Shown here: one piece after another, positions 1 through 8,089 of the stretch | How positions within the stretch are numbered: position 1 is the stretch's first letter | Layout: each line of letters opens with the position of its first letter | Assembly: GCA_964633115.1 (NCBI GenBank) | Contig: CAZWEO010000007.1 | Location: 14,995 to 78,994, forward strand | From: B30-G6 sp964633115 | GTDB lineage: Bacteria > Desulfobacterota > Desulfobacteria > Desulfobacterales > B30-G6 | DNA length: 64,000 nucleotides | Direction of reading: 5' to 3' | Made by a program: the position numbers and the translations under genes | Notes under the pieces: generated by a model | What the model was told of the DNA's origin: nothing | The model's input: the letters and a program-made list of their open reading frames with translations, nothing else | Database searches by the model: none

Positions 1-714
1 CAGGTATCTATGGGCCAACAGGTTGAGATTGGTGCCTTTGTATCCATTGGCGATCATGTCCGCATCGGGGATCGCGTGATTATATCCCCGGGTGTGGTTC
101 TGGGAGATCATGTTCACATCGGCAATGATGGGGTTGTGGGTCCCAACGTCGTCATCGGGGCGCGATGCCGTCTGGGCAGCCGGGTACTTGTTCAGGCCGG
201 AACGGTTATCGGTTCAGACGGATTTGGTTTTGCCCAGGAAGACGGACGCCATCTCAAAATTCCGCAAACCGGCAATGTGGTTATCGGGGACGATGTTGAG
301 ATCGGGGCCAACAACACCATCGATCGGGCAACCTTCGGAAGCACGACCATCGGCAATGGCGTCAAAACCGATAACCTGGTGCACATCGCCCATAACGTGG
401 CGGTGGGCGACCATACCATGCTGATCGCCCAGGTGGGAATTGCCGGCAGTGTCACCATCGGGAAACACACCATTATAGCGGGGCAGGCCGGTGTGGTACC
501 GCACATCACAGTGGGAGACCATGTCATCGTGGGACCCCAGACCGGCGTCGGTAAACCCATCCCGGACCACCAGGTGATTACCGGTACACCGGGGATGCCC
601 CACAGGTTGTATTTAAAAGTTGCCAGAATTTTCCAGAACCTGCCGGATTTAAGGAATCGGATACGCCAGATGCACCGCAGGCTGGAAAAAATCGAAAAGC
701 AAATCCGGATGTAA
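1..714 (+). CDS. lpxD: UDP-3-O-acylglucosamine N-acyltransferase, C-terminal part (5' end outside window)
   Basis: The reading frame is open from the first base, so the gene starts upstream. The 237 visible residues are almost entirely left-handed beta-helix hexapeptide repeats of the [IV]-G-x-x type, followed by a helical C-terminus. The segment IGSDGFGFAQEDG and the His in NLVHIAHNV are typical of LpxD, which transfers a 3-hydroxyacyl chain from ACP to the 2-amino group of UDP-3-O-acyl-glucosamine in the third step of lipid A synthesis. LpxD is usually about 340 residues, so roughly the N-terminal third (the uridine-binding domain) is missing. It is followed by fabZ and lpxA, the classical order. 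Confidence 0.93.
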   Translation, partial: QVSMGQQVEIGAFVSIGDHVRIGDRVIISPGVVLGDHVHIGNDGVVGPNVVIGARCRLGSRVLVQAGTVIGSDGFGFAQEDGRHLKIPQTGNVVIGDDVEIGANNTIDRATFGSTTIGNGVKTDNLVHIAHNVAVGDHTMLIAQVGIAGSVTIGKHTIIAGQAGVVPHITVGDHVIVGPQTGVGKPIPDHQVITGTPGMPHRLYLKVARIFQNLPDLRNRIRQMHRRLEKIEKQIRM

Positions 715-751
715 AGGCTTCGTTTCGTCGGGTCGTTCAGGAGGATCACAG

Positions 752-1201
752 ATGCAGACATATAATATTGGGGAAATCATGTCGTTTCTGCCCCACCGCT
801 ATCCGTTTCTACTGGTGGACCGGATCCTTGCGCTGGATCCGGGTAAGAGCGTGAAGGCCTTGAAAAATGTTACCATGAATGAGCCCTTTTTTCAGGGGCA
901 TTTTCCTGAGATCCCGGTGATGCCGGGGGTACTTATCCTGGAAGCCCTGGGACAGGCCGGGGGTGTGCTGGCGCACTGCTCTATGCCGGAAAAACTGAAA
1001 AACCGGCTGATTTATTTTACCAGCATTGACAAGGCCAAATTTAGAAAACCGGTTGTGCCGGGAGACCAGTTGATATTGGAAGCCAAAATCATCAACATGC
1101 GCTCCAAGGCCGTTCGAATGGACGGATTTGCCAAGGTCGAAGGAAAAAAAGTAGCCGAAGCTGAGCTTATGGCTGTTATTGGAGAACAATATGATTCATG
1201 A
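752..1201 (+). CDS. fabZ: 3-hydroxyacyl-[acyl-carrier-protein] dehydratase FabZ
   Basis: This 149-residue hot-dog fold protein has the normal FabZ length. The motif GHFPEIPVMPG carries the catalytic His, and the following helix LILEALGQAGG carries the catalytic acidic residue. It dehydrates 3-hydroxyacyl-ACP in fatty acid synthesis and thereby competes with LpxA and LpxD for the hydroxyacyl-ACP pool, which explains its place between those two genes. A GGAGG Shine-Dalgarno lies about 8 bases before the ATG. Its 3' end overlaps the start of lpxA by 11 bases, indicating translational coupling. Confidence 0.96.
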   Translation: MQTYNIGEIMSFLPHRYPFLLVDRILALDPGKSVKALKNVTMNEPFFQGHFPEIPVMPGVLILEALGQAGGVLAHCSMPEKLKNRLIYFTSIDKAKFRKPVVPGDQLILEAKIINMRSKAVRMDGFAKVEGKKVAEAELMAVIGEQYDS

Positions 1202-1961
1202 AACCGCAATTATTCACCCAAAGGCAGAACTGGATAAAGATGTCAGTATCGGTCCCTATACGATCGTTCGGGAAAATGTGCAGATTGGGGCCGGTACCAC
1301 CATCGGTCCGCATTCAGTTATTGAGCCCTATGTAAGCATAGGACCGGGCTGTCAAATATTTCAGTATGCGGCCATCGGCGCTCCCCCGCAGTCACTCAAG
1401 TTTCAGGGGGAAAAAACCTATGTGAGAATCGGACCTGAAAATATCATCCGCGAATTTGTTACCATCCATCGGGGGACGGGTTTTGGCGGCGGTATAACTG
1501 AGATTGGCCAACGGAATTTCATTATGGCATACTCACACGTGGCGCATGATTGCCGCATCGGTAACGAGGTGGTCCTCTCCAATAACACAACCCTCGGCGG
1601 GCATATCATTATTGGCGATCATGCTACTGTCGGTGGATTGGTTGCCGTACATCAATTTGTTCGTATTGGCAGATATGCCTTTGTCGGCGGCAAAGCCGCA
1701 GTTGTTAAAGATATCCCACCCTTTATGATTGCATCCGGGGATCGGGCAAGGTTGCACGGACTCAATTCAGTTGGTCTCAAACGTCAAGGCTTTTCAAATC
1801 GTACCTTGAGCAGATTAAAGAAGTCCTATCGCCTTATATTTCGAATCGGCCTGACCCTTAACGAAGCTATTGAGCGTGTGACGGCAGAAGTGGAACAAAT
1901 ACCCGAAGTCGTTCATCTAATTGAATTTATCAAATCCTCCGAAAGGGGGATAACGAGATAA
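1191..1961 (+). CDS. lpxA: UDP-N-acetylglucosamine O-acyltransferase LpxA
   Basis: LpxA catalyses the first step of lipid A synthesis, acylating the 3-OH of UDP-GlcNAc from hydroxyacyl-ACP. The 256 residues match the family length of about 260. Hexapeptide repeats run to about residue 190, then a helical C-terminal domain. The start MIHETAIIHPKA is the family N-terminus, so I chose the ATG at 1191 over an in-frame TTG at 1179. The catalytic-type His lies in SHVAHDCRIG. The HGLNSVGLKRQGF segment is typical of the family C-terminal junction. The gene overlaps fabZ by 11 bases. Confidence 0.96.
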   Translation: MIHETAIIHPKAELDKDVSIGPYTIVRENVQIGAGTTIGPHSVIEPYVSIGPGCQIFQYAAIGAPPQSLKFQGEKTYVRIGPENIIREFVTIHRGTGFGGGITEIGQRNFIMAYSHVAHDCRIGNEVVLSNNTTLGGHIIIGDHATVGGLVAVHQFVRIGRYAFVGGKAAVVKDIPPFMIASGDRARLHGLNSVGLKRQGFSNRTLSRLKKSYRLIFRIGLTLNEAIERVTAEVEQIPEVVHLIEFIKSSERGITR

Positions 1962-2144
1962 TTATGGCGGGTAGGTGGGGTGGAGGTTTGAAGGGTTGGA
2001 GGGAATCCAGCTTTGAGCAAACAGCCATCAGTGTTAAGCGGCTGATCGTCTAACAGCATAAAGCTACAGCCTGAGTATTATAATTTCTACCCTCCAGCCT
2101 TTCACCCCTATAACAATCCCTCGAATCTTAGGAACCAGCATCTC
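1962..2144. repeat. Spacer with degenerate inverted repeat between lpxA and lpxI
   Basis: The spacer contains an imperfect inverted pair: a left arm around 1979-2007 (GAAGGGTTGGAGGG) and a right arm around 2091-2107 (CCCTCCAGCCTTTC). A CTAACAG segment near 2050 resembles the dispersed TAGGCTGTTAGGC family found elsewhere in the window. No coding potential is evident. Confidence 0.45.
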
Positions 2145-2960
2145 ATGCGCATCGGACTCATAGCAGGGAGCGGCCAGTTCCCGATCATTTTTTGCGAACG
2201 CGCTTCAAAGCAAGGTTTCGAAATCTATGCCGTGGCTTTCAAGGATGAAGCCGATCCATCTTTAGCAGACCATGTGAAAAAGATGGTGTGGCTTCCCGTG
2301 GGGCAGTTAAGTAAACTGGTAAATTTTTTTAGATCCCATCAAATAGATGCGACGGTTATGATGGGGGCCATTCGCAAAACAAGACTTTTCAAAAACCTCA
2401 AACCAGATATTAAAGCCCTTTCCCTGATTGCCGGTATGCGGCATACTCATGATGATGGTATCTTGAGAGCTTTCGCTGATTTTTTGGAAAAAAACGGAAT
2501 CCAAGTGAAGGCATCAACATTTTTGTTACCAGAACTGCTGGCCGAGCCTGGTTGCTGGACCCGGCGCAAACCGTCCCGGGCTGAAAAAGCAGATATCCAA
2601 ATGGGCTGGCAGCTTGCCAAGGAGATCGGCCGCTTGGATATTGGCCAATGCGTGGTGGTAGGGGGTGGTTCCGTGTTGGCAGTCGAAGCCATAGACGGCA
2701 CCGATGCCACTATTCGGCGTGGCGGTGAACTGGGTCAAGGCAGTGCCGTGGTGATTAAGGTCTGCAAACCGATCCAGGATGAACGTTTTGATGTGCCGGC
2801 AGTCGGTGTTCAGACCATCGAAACCATGCACGACTCCGATGCTCGTTTGTTGGTATTGGAAGCCGGCAAAGCGGTTGTTTTTGATAAACAGGCCATGATA
2901 ACGGCTGCTGATGCAGCCGGGATTAGTATTGTGGCGATGGCAGATCCATTAACTGAATAG
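2145..2960 (+). CDS. lpxI: UDP-2,3-diacylglucosamine pyrophosphatase LpxI
   Basis: LpxI cleaves UDP-2,3-diacylglucosamine to lipid X and UMP, replacing LpxH in many alpha- and deltaproteobacteria and other phyla. The 271 residues match the LpxI (formerly DUF1009) length. Recognisable features are the N-terminal IGLIAGSGQFP, the segment VMMGAIRKTRLF, the THDDGILRAFADFLE stretch with acidic residues, and the C-terminal AVGVQTIETM. It sits between lpxA and lpxB as expected of this pathway step. No lpxH-like gene is visible in the window. Confidence 0.92.
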   Translation: MRIGLIAGSGQFPIIFCERASKQGFEIYAVAFKDEADPSLADHVKKMVWLPVGQLSKLVNFFRSHQIDATVMMGAIRKTRLFKNLKPDIKALSLIAGMRHTHDDGILRAFADFLEKNGIQVKASTFLLPELLAEPGCWTRRKPSRAEKADIQMGWQLAKEIGRLDIGQCVVVGGGSVLAVEAIDGTDATIRRGGELGQGSAVVIKVCKPIQDERFDVPAVGVQTIETMHDSDARLLVLEAGKAVVFDKQAMITAADAAGISIVAMADPLTE

Positions 2961-3122
2961 GCTGTAGGCTGAAGACTGTTAGGCTATTAGGTGTTCAAAG
3001 CTCAATGCTTATGGCACGACCTAAATTTAGATTACAGACGAGGGAATGAAGGGAAGGAACTGGGGACCTTGATGCGAGTTGCGGGGTTCGGGTTATGTAG
3101 TCCAGCATCCCGGCATCCAAAC
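2958..3122. repeat. Intergenic repeat mosaic (TAGGCTGTTAGGC family and GCATCCCGGCATCC family)
   Basis: Positions 2958-2995 carry a copy of the dispersed repeat AGGCTGTAGGCTGAAGACTG, which overlaps the lpxI stop. Positions 3092-3122 carry GGTTATGTAG followed by CCAGCATCCCGGCATCC. A related arrangement occurs at 39862-39925. No open frame of interest is present. Confidence 0.6.
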
Positions 3123-3178
3123 CTTCCAGAGGAAGTACTCGTTTATAGAATTAAGTAATATTACTTAGGAATAATTTG

Positions 3179-4129
3179 ATGCAGAAAACAAGAGTCGCAG
3201 TAGTGGGTGTCGGTTATTTGGGCAAATTTCATGCCCAAAAATATGCGCGAATGTCAGATGCCGAGCTGGTGGGTGTTGTGGATATCGATGAAAATTTGTC
3301 CAAGCAAGTCGCCGCTGAAACCCAAACTGAGGCATTCTCAGATTATCGCGAGCTTTTCGGAAAAATCGATGCCGCCAGTGTGGTGGTGCCGACACCGTCT
3401 CATTTTAGCATCAGTCGAGACTTACTCGCCCAGCAGATAGATTTAATGATCGAAAAGCCGATTACGACGTCTTTAGCTGAAGCTGACAAACTGATCGATA
3501 TTGCCAAATCGCAAAACCGATTAATCCAAGTGGGGCATTTGGAGCGGTTCAATTCAGCGGTCGTGGCCTTGCGCGACATTATTCGCAAACCCCGATTCAT
3601 CGAGTCTCATCGACTCAGCACCTATAAGCCCAGGGCAACGGATGTCAGTGTGGTTCTTGATTTGATGATACATGACATCGACATTATACTTAACCTGGTC
3701 AATTCGGAAGTTGATCATATCCATGCAGCTGGTATACCGGTGGTTAGTAAGCATGTGGATATTGCCAATGCACGTATTGAATTCAAATCTGGTTGTGTCG
3801 CTAACGTGACGGCTAGTCGAATTTCCACTAAGAATGAACGCAAAATGCGCTTGTTTCAACGTGATGCTTATATTTCCATCGATTTTGCCAACCACGATGC
3901 AACGATTGTACGCAAAGATGATCAAACCGAAGGCCAAGGATTGATTCCCGGGTTGGGAATAGAGAAGCGGGTTTTTGATAAGGGTGATGCCTTAGACGAT
4001 GAATTACGGGCCTTTGTGCAGGCAGTCCAGACCCGTGAGCCTCCCCCTGTAACCGGTCAAATGGGGCGCGATGCCTTGGAAACCGCGCTGGACGTGATGA
4101 GCCAGATTCAGAAAAACGATAAAAGTTAG
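3179..4129 (+). CDS. Gfo/Idh/MocA family oxidoreductase within the lipid A cluster
   Basis: A 316-residue NAD(P)-dependent dehydrogenase. The N-terminal Rossmann motif is VVGVGYLGKFHA, and the family EKP signature is present (MIEKPITTSLAEA, near residue 95). The C-terminal alpha/beta substrate domain contains HDIDIILNLV. I chose the ATG at 3179 because AGGA at 3167-3170 is well spaced; an in-frame TTG lies three bases upstream. Lying between lpxI and lpxB, it may act on a UDP-sugar. GnnA, which oxidises UDP-GlcNAc to make 3-amino lipid A, belongs to this superfamily, but no GnnB-type aminotransferase is adjacent, so the substrate is open. Confidence 0.85.
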   Translation: MQKTRVAVVGVGYLGKFHAQKYARMSDAELVGVVDIDENLSKQVAAETQTEAFSDYRELFGKIDAASVVVPTPSHFSISRDLLAQQIDLMIEKPITTSLAEADKLIDIAKSQNRLIQVGHLERFNSAVVALRDIIRKPRFIESHRLSTYKPRATDVSVVLDLMIHDIDIILNLVNSEVDHIHAAGIPVVSKHVDIANARIEFKSGCVANVTASRISTKNERKMRLFQRDAYISIDFANHDATIVRKDDQTEGQGLIPGLGIEKRVFDKGDALDDELRAFVQAVQTREPPPVTGQMGRDALETALDVMSQIQKNDKS

Positions 4130-4173
4130 CTTATTCTATATTTTTTACAGGCCTTAAAAGATTCGGGTGATAT

Positions 4174-4345
4174 ATGATCAACATCCAACACCGAACATCC
4201 AACATCCAACGTCGAATGTGGCATCGCTCGCGCAGCGCAGGCGCTTTCGCCGCGTGTCGCTCTCATCTATATATTAAAAAGGGTAGGATTCAATATTCGG
4301 TGTTCAGCGTTCAATGTTCGATGTTGGATGTTCATTTTTTGCTTA
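4174..4345. repeat. Imperfect long inverted repeat (CATCCAACA / TGTTGGATG type)
   Basis: The left arm (about 4179-4216) consists of tandem variants of AACATCCAACACCGAACATC. The right arm (about 4291-4336) contains TTCAATGTTCGATGTTGGAT, its approximate reverse complement. A short GC-rich centre (4217-4262) can itself form a hairpin. The open frame across it (73 residues, INIQHRTSNIQRRM type) arises from the repeat and is not a convincing gene. Confidence 0.7.
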
Positions 4346-4428
4346 AGTCCAAGGCAACGATACAAGTAATATTAAACAGTTTGATCCTGTTTTAATGTTT
4401 TATTTTGACTGGGGTGTAAATCAGACAA

Positions 4429-5580
4429 ATGTCCGGTCCTAAATGCATCATGATTATTGCAGGTGAAGCGTCGGGAGATTTGCATGGTGCCAAATTGGTG
4501 CAGGCATTGTTGGCTCGTGACCCATCGCTTTTTATTTGCGGTGTGGGCGGTCGTGCACTCCGCCGGGCAGGCGTACGCATCTTGGTGGAATCATCGGAAC
4601 TGTCGGTTGTGGGCATCACAGAGGTTTTCTCAAAAATCGGCTCATTGTTAAAAGGTGCCGCGCGCGTTAAAAAACTTCTTAAGAGTTTGAATCCAGATCT
4701 GCTGATTATTATCGATTTTCCTGATTTTAATCTGCATGCTGCTGCCATTGCCAAACGGAACGGTATACCAGTTTTTTACTATATCAGTCCGCAAATATGG
4801 GCCTGGCGCAAAGGCCGTATCAACAAGATCAAGCGGCTGGTGGATCATGTGGGTGTGATTCTGCCCTTTGAAGAGGCATTTTACCACGAGCATAACGTAC
4901 CGGCCACATTCGTAGGACACCCGCTTCTAGATGATGCCGCCTACGGTAACGCAGATCCCCCAGCAGCTGAACAGGAACAGAAAGCTGGCGATTACATTGG
5001 TATGCTGCCGGGATCGCGCGACAAAGAGGTGTTTCGGAACCTTCCGATCATGCTGGCAGCCGCAACACATATCCAGCAACGCTATCCCGACATACGTTTT
5101 GTAGTTTCACGCGCTCCCAGTGTGGCCTCAGAACTAGTGGACCGTATTCTGGACTCATCAGACAGTCAAATCGATGTCCGTATTAGCGAAGATCCTGTGG
5201 CCAATCTCTTTCAACGTTGTCGCCTGGTGATCGCCGTGTCCGGAACCGTAACTCTGGAGGCGGCCATATCTGCAACGCCTACGGTGATTATTTACGGTGT
5301 ATCCTGGCTGAGCTACTGGATCGGACGAGCCCTCATTCACGTGGACCATATCGGTCTCATCAACCTGATTGCCGGTAAGGAAATCGTGCCCGAACTGATC
5401 CAGAAAGATGCGGCTCCACAACCCATCGCGGATTGTGTGCTGTCTCTTTTGGACGAACCGGATAGACTGAAGCGTATGCGCAGCGAACTCGTTGAGGCAC
5501 GCAACCGGCTGGGCGGACCCGGGGCCTCACAGCGTGCAGCCGATTTAGCCTTTAACATTTTGGAGCACAAAGATGTCTGA
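4429..5580 (+). CDS. lpxB: Lipid-A-disaccharide synthase LpxB
   Basis: LpxB (GT19) condenses lipid X with UDP-2,3-diacylglucosamine to the lipid A disaccharide at the inner membrane. The 383 residues match the family (about 380). Signature segments are the N-terminal IIAGEASGDLHGA, the central YYISPQIWAWRKGR, FVGHPLLDD and the nucleotide-binding GTVTLEAAISATPTVIIY. The 3' end overlaps the msbA start by 8 bases, indicating coupled translation. Confidence 0.96.
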   Translation: MSGPKCIMIIAGEASGDLHGAKLVQALLARDPSLFICGVGGRALRRAGVRILVESSELSVVGITEVFSKIGSLLKGAARVKKLLKSLNPDLLIIIDFPDFNLHAAAIAKRNGIPVFYYISPQIWAWRKGRINKIKRLVDHVGVILPFEEAFYHEHNVPATFVGHPLLDDAAYGNADPPAAEQEQKAGDYIGMLPGSRDKEVFRNLPIMLAAATHIQQRYPDIRFVVSRAPSVASELVDRILDSSDSQIDVRISEDPVANLFQRCRLVIAVSGTVTLEAAISATPTVIIYGVSWLSYWIGRALIHVDHIGLINLIAGKEIVPELIQKDAAPQPIADCVLSLLDEPDRLKRMRSELVEARNRLGGPGASQRAADLAFNILEHKDV

Positions 5581-7357
5581 ACCACAAACCAATAAGTCAG
5601 CAGCCCCGGGCGGATTTCAACTCAGGGACCGCCATCGGCGCCTGGTCGCTATGGTGAAGGCCAATTGGGTTCGTCTGGCCCTATCCATGGGCTGTATGCT
5701 GGTTACGGCAGCGGCAACATCTGCCTCCGCGATCCTGGTAAAGCCCGTTCTAGATGATATCTTTCTTAATAAAGACATAGCCATGCTGAAGCTCATTCCC
5801 CTGGCTATTGTGGCCGTCTATTTTTTACATGGATTGAGCCGTTACGGGGAGGAGTACCTGATGAATTTCGTGGGCGAAAGCATTATTCGCAACCTACGGG
5901 ATCAGCTTTATGCACGTATTCAGGAACTACCCCTGGCCTTCTTTCAAGCGGAAAAAACCGGCGCCCTCATGTCGCGTGTCACCAATGACGTTCACACGAT
6001 CAAAAATATGGTGTCAACTGCTGTGACCAGTTCCCTCCGGGATGTTTTCACCATCATTGGGTTGACAGTGGTGATTTTCTACCGTGACTGGAAGCTGGCA
6101 CTCATCGCCATGGTAATATTGCCGGTGGCGTATTTTCCCATCGTGGCCTTCGGGCGACGCACGCGCAAGGTCAGCAAGGGCTACCAGGAAGCTCTGGCGG
6201 AGATGAACAGCTTCCTGCACGAAACGTTTGCCGGTAATAAGATCGTCAAAGCCTTCGGCACTGAGGGTTTTGAAAAGAAACGTTTTTTCAAGAAAACCAA
6301 GCGGTTGTTCAAACTGGAGATGAAGACTGTCAAATACCGGGCCATGACATCTCCGGTCATGGAGTTTCTGGGTGGAATCGGCGCCGCCCTGGTTATCTGG
6401 TACGGGGGCTACAAAGTGATCACCGGTTCCTCGACACCGGGAAACTTTCTGTCATTTTTGGCGGCAGTCATTCTGCTATATGGTCCCGTAAAAAAACTGG
6501 CCAAGATCAATACGCAAGTCCAGCGGGGACTGGCCGCTGTCGATCGCGTATTCGATATTCTAGAAATGGAAAGCGACATCAAAGAGAAGCCGGACGCGGT
6601 CATTATACCTGACGGGAGCCACCGTGTAAGCCTGCGGGACGTCTCTTTCCGATACCAGGATGATTCGGTTCTCAAACAGATAAACCTCACGGCGCATGAA
6701 GGCGAAATCATTGCCCTGGTGGGTATGTCCGGCGGCGGCAAGACCACCCTGGTCAATCTGATACCTCGGTTTTTCGATGTGAGCGAAGGCGCGATTCTGG
6801 TCGACGACATCGATATTCGTGACGCCGCGATTGCCTCGTTGCGCAGGCAAATTGCCATCGTGACCCAGGAACCGATCCTTTTTAACGACAGCGCGCGCAA
6901 CAATATCGCCTACGGCTGCCCGCAGGCCACCCAAGAGCAGATCGAAACAGCGGCTAAAGCTGCCTATGCCTATGATTTTATCTGTGGATTTCCAAATGGC
7001 TTCGACACCGTCATCGGTGAGCTGGGGGGCCGGCTTTCCGGCGGCGAAAAACAGCGAATTTGTATTGCCCGGGCCCTGTTGAAGGACGCACCCATTCTAA
7101 TATTGGACGAAGCCACTTCCGCGCTGGACTCCGAAGCGGAAAGCACCGTCCAAAAAGCCCTCGAAAATCTCATGCAAGGGCGTACCACTTTCGTAATTGC
7201 CCATCGCTTATCGACCATCAGCTATGCTGACCGTATTGTTGTTATTGTAAACGGCCGCATTATTGAAGAAGGAAACCAGACCGCCCTCCTGGATTTAAAA
7301 GGCGAGTTTTACAAACTGCACCAGATGCAATTCGGCAATGAAAATTCGTCAAAATAA
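5573..7357 (+). CDS. msbA: Lipid A export ABC transporter (MsbA type), ATP-binding and permease protein
   Basis: A 594-residue half-size ABC exporter that flips core-lipid A across the inner membrane. About six transmembrane segments occupy residues 25-320. The nucleotide-binding domain has Walker A (GMSGGGKTTL), signature LSGGEKQRI, Walker B ILILDEATSALD and H-loop IAHRLSTI. All catalytic motifs are intact. It overlaps lpxB and ends in a palindrome shared with the convergent glycosyltransferase gene. The assignment to lipid A rests on homology type and on its position directly after lpxB. Confidence 0.93.
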   Translation: MSEPQTNKSAAPGGFQLRDRHRRLVAMVKANWVRLALSMGCMLVTAAATSASAILVKPVLDDIFLNKDIAMLKLIPLAIVAVYFLHGLSRYGEEYLMNFVGESIIRNLRDQLYARIQELPLAFFQAEKTGALMSRVTNDVHTIKNMVSTAVTSSLRDVFTIIGLTVVIFYRDWKLALIAMVILPVAYFPIVAFGRRTRKVSKGYQEALAEMNSFLHETFAGNKIVKAFGTEGFEKKRFFKKTKRLFKLEMKTVKYRAMTSPVMEFLGGIGAALVIWYGGYKVITGSSTPGNFLSFLAAVILLYGPVKKLAKINTQVQRGLAAVDRVFDILEMESDIKEKPDAVIIPDGSHRVSLRDVSFRYQDDSVLKQINLTAHEGEIIALVGMSGGGKTTLVNLIPRFFDVSEGAILVDDIDIRDAAIASLRRQIAIVTQEPILFNDSARNNIAYGCPQATQEQIETAAKAAYAYDFICGFPNGFDTVIGELGGRLSGGEKQRICIARALLKDAPILILDEATSALDSEAESTVQKALENLMQGRTTFVIAHRLSTISYADRIVVIVNGRIIEEGNQTALLDLKGEFYKLHQMQFGNENSSK

Positions 7358-7394
7358 AATCTTAAGTACGATTTTATTTTAACGAATTTTCATT
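7337..7394. terminator. Bidirectional hairpin between msbA and the convergent GT2 gene
   Basis: Nested palindrome: outer arms AATGAAAATTCGT (7337-7349) and ACGAATTTTCATT (7382-7394), inner arms AAAATAAAATC (7351-7361) and GATTTTATTTT (7370-7380). It includes the msbA stop TAA and the last codons of the opposing gene. The T-rich inner arm suits a terminator for both directions. It is a member of the dispersed AAAATAAAATC palindrome family. Confidence 0.75.
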
Positions 7395-8089
7395 TTCAAT
7401 ACCCGCATCATGGCTTCGGCAATAATGCGCTTGGACATTTTAGATTTTCCGGCACGCCGGTCCTCAAATATTATAGGATGCTCTAAAAGGGAAAAGCCTA
7501 AGCGAAATGCCTTGTATTTCAGTTCGATTTGAAACGCGTACCCCTCGGATTGAACGCTGTTCATATCAATTTTTTCCAGTACTTTTCGTTTCCACAAGTT
7601 GAATCCACCGGTCAAATCTTGGATGGGAAGACCGAGAATTAAACGCGCATAAAGTGAGCCCCCTTTGGAAATTAATTTTCGGGGAATCCCCCAGCCCTTA
7701 ACACCGCCTCCCGGCACATAACGCGAACCAATTACGACATCATGCCGGGTAGTTTGATCAATCATACCAGGCAAGTAAGCAGGATGATGGCTTAAATCGG
7801 CATCCATTTCGATAAAAAGCTTATAGTCCTTATCCAAACCCCATTGAAAGCCTTCCTTATAAGCCGTACCCATTCCCAGCTTTCCACTTCTATCTAGCAG
7901 AAAAAGGGACTTGCCGAAAGATTGATGGATTAGATTTTCAACAATAGCGCCCGTGCCGTCAGGTGAATTGTCATCCACAACCAAAATATGGACATCCATA
8001 TGCGCGGGTATATGGTCAAATACCGATCGAATCATGCTTTCGATATTTTCGGCTTCGTTGTAAGTTGGTATGACAATTAAGGTTTTCAT
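7379..8089 (-). CDS. Polyprenol monophosphomannose synthase-like glycosyltransferase (GT2)
   Basis: A 236-residue soluble GT2 enzyme resembling Dpm1-type dolichol/polyprenyl-phosphate mannosyltransferases. It has the N-terminal VIPTYNEAENIESMI, the nucleotide-binding DDNSPDGTGAI, and the DXD-like EMDADLSHHP near residue 95. No C-terminal membrane domain is present. It would charge polyprenyl phosphate with a sugar for use on the periplasmic face. The adjacent upstream gene, overlapping by 4 bases, encodes a multi-spanning GT39-like transferase that could use such a lipid-linked sugar. Confidence 0.88.
   Translation of the reverse strand: MKTLIVIPTYNEAENIESMIRSVFDHIPAHMDVHILVVDDNSPDGTGAIVENLIHQSFGKSLFLLDRSGKLGMGTAYKEGFQWGLDKDYKLFIEMDADLSHHPAYLPGMIDQTTRHDVVIGSRYVPGGGVKGWGIPRKLISKGGSLYARLILGLPIQDLTGGFNLWKRKVLEKIDMNSVQSEGYAFQIELKYKAFRLGFSLLEHPIIFEDRRAGKSKMSKRIIAEAMMRVLKMKIR

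Noticed and set aside
192..761. 189-residue minus-strand frame opposite lpxD
   Set aside because: It is the antisense shadow of the hexapeptide-repeat gene, with low-complexity Pro/Thr/Trp composition.
4174..4395. 73-residue frame as a protein gene
   Set aside because: Its composition follows from the inverted CATCCAACA repeats; there is no ribosome site and no domain.
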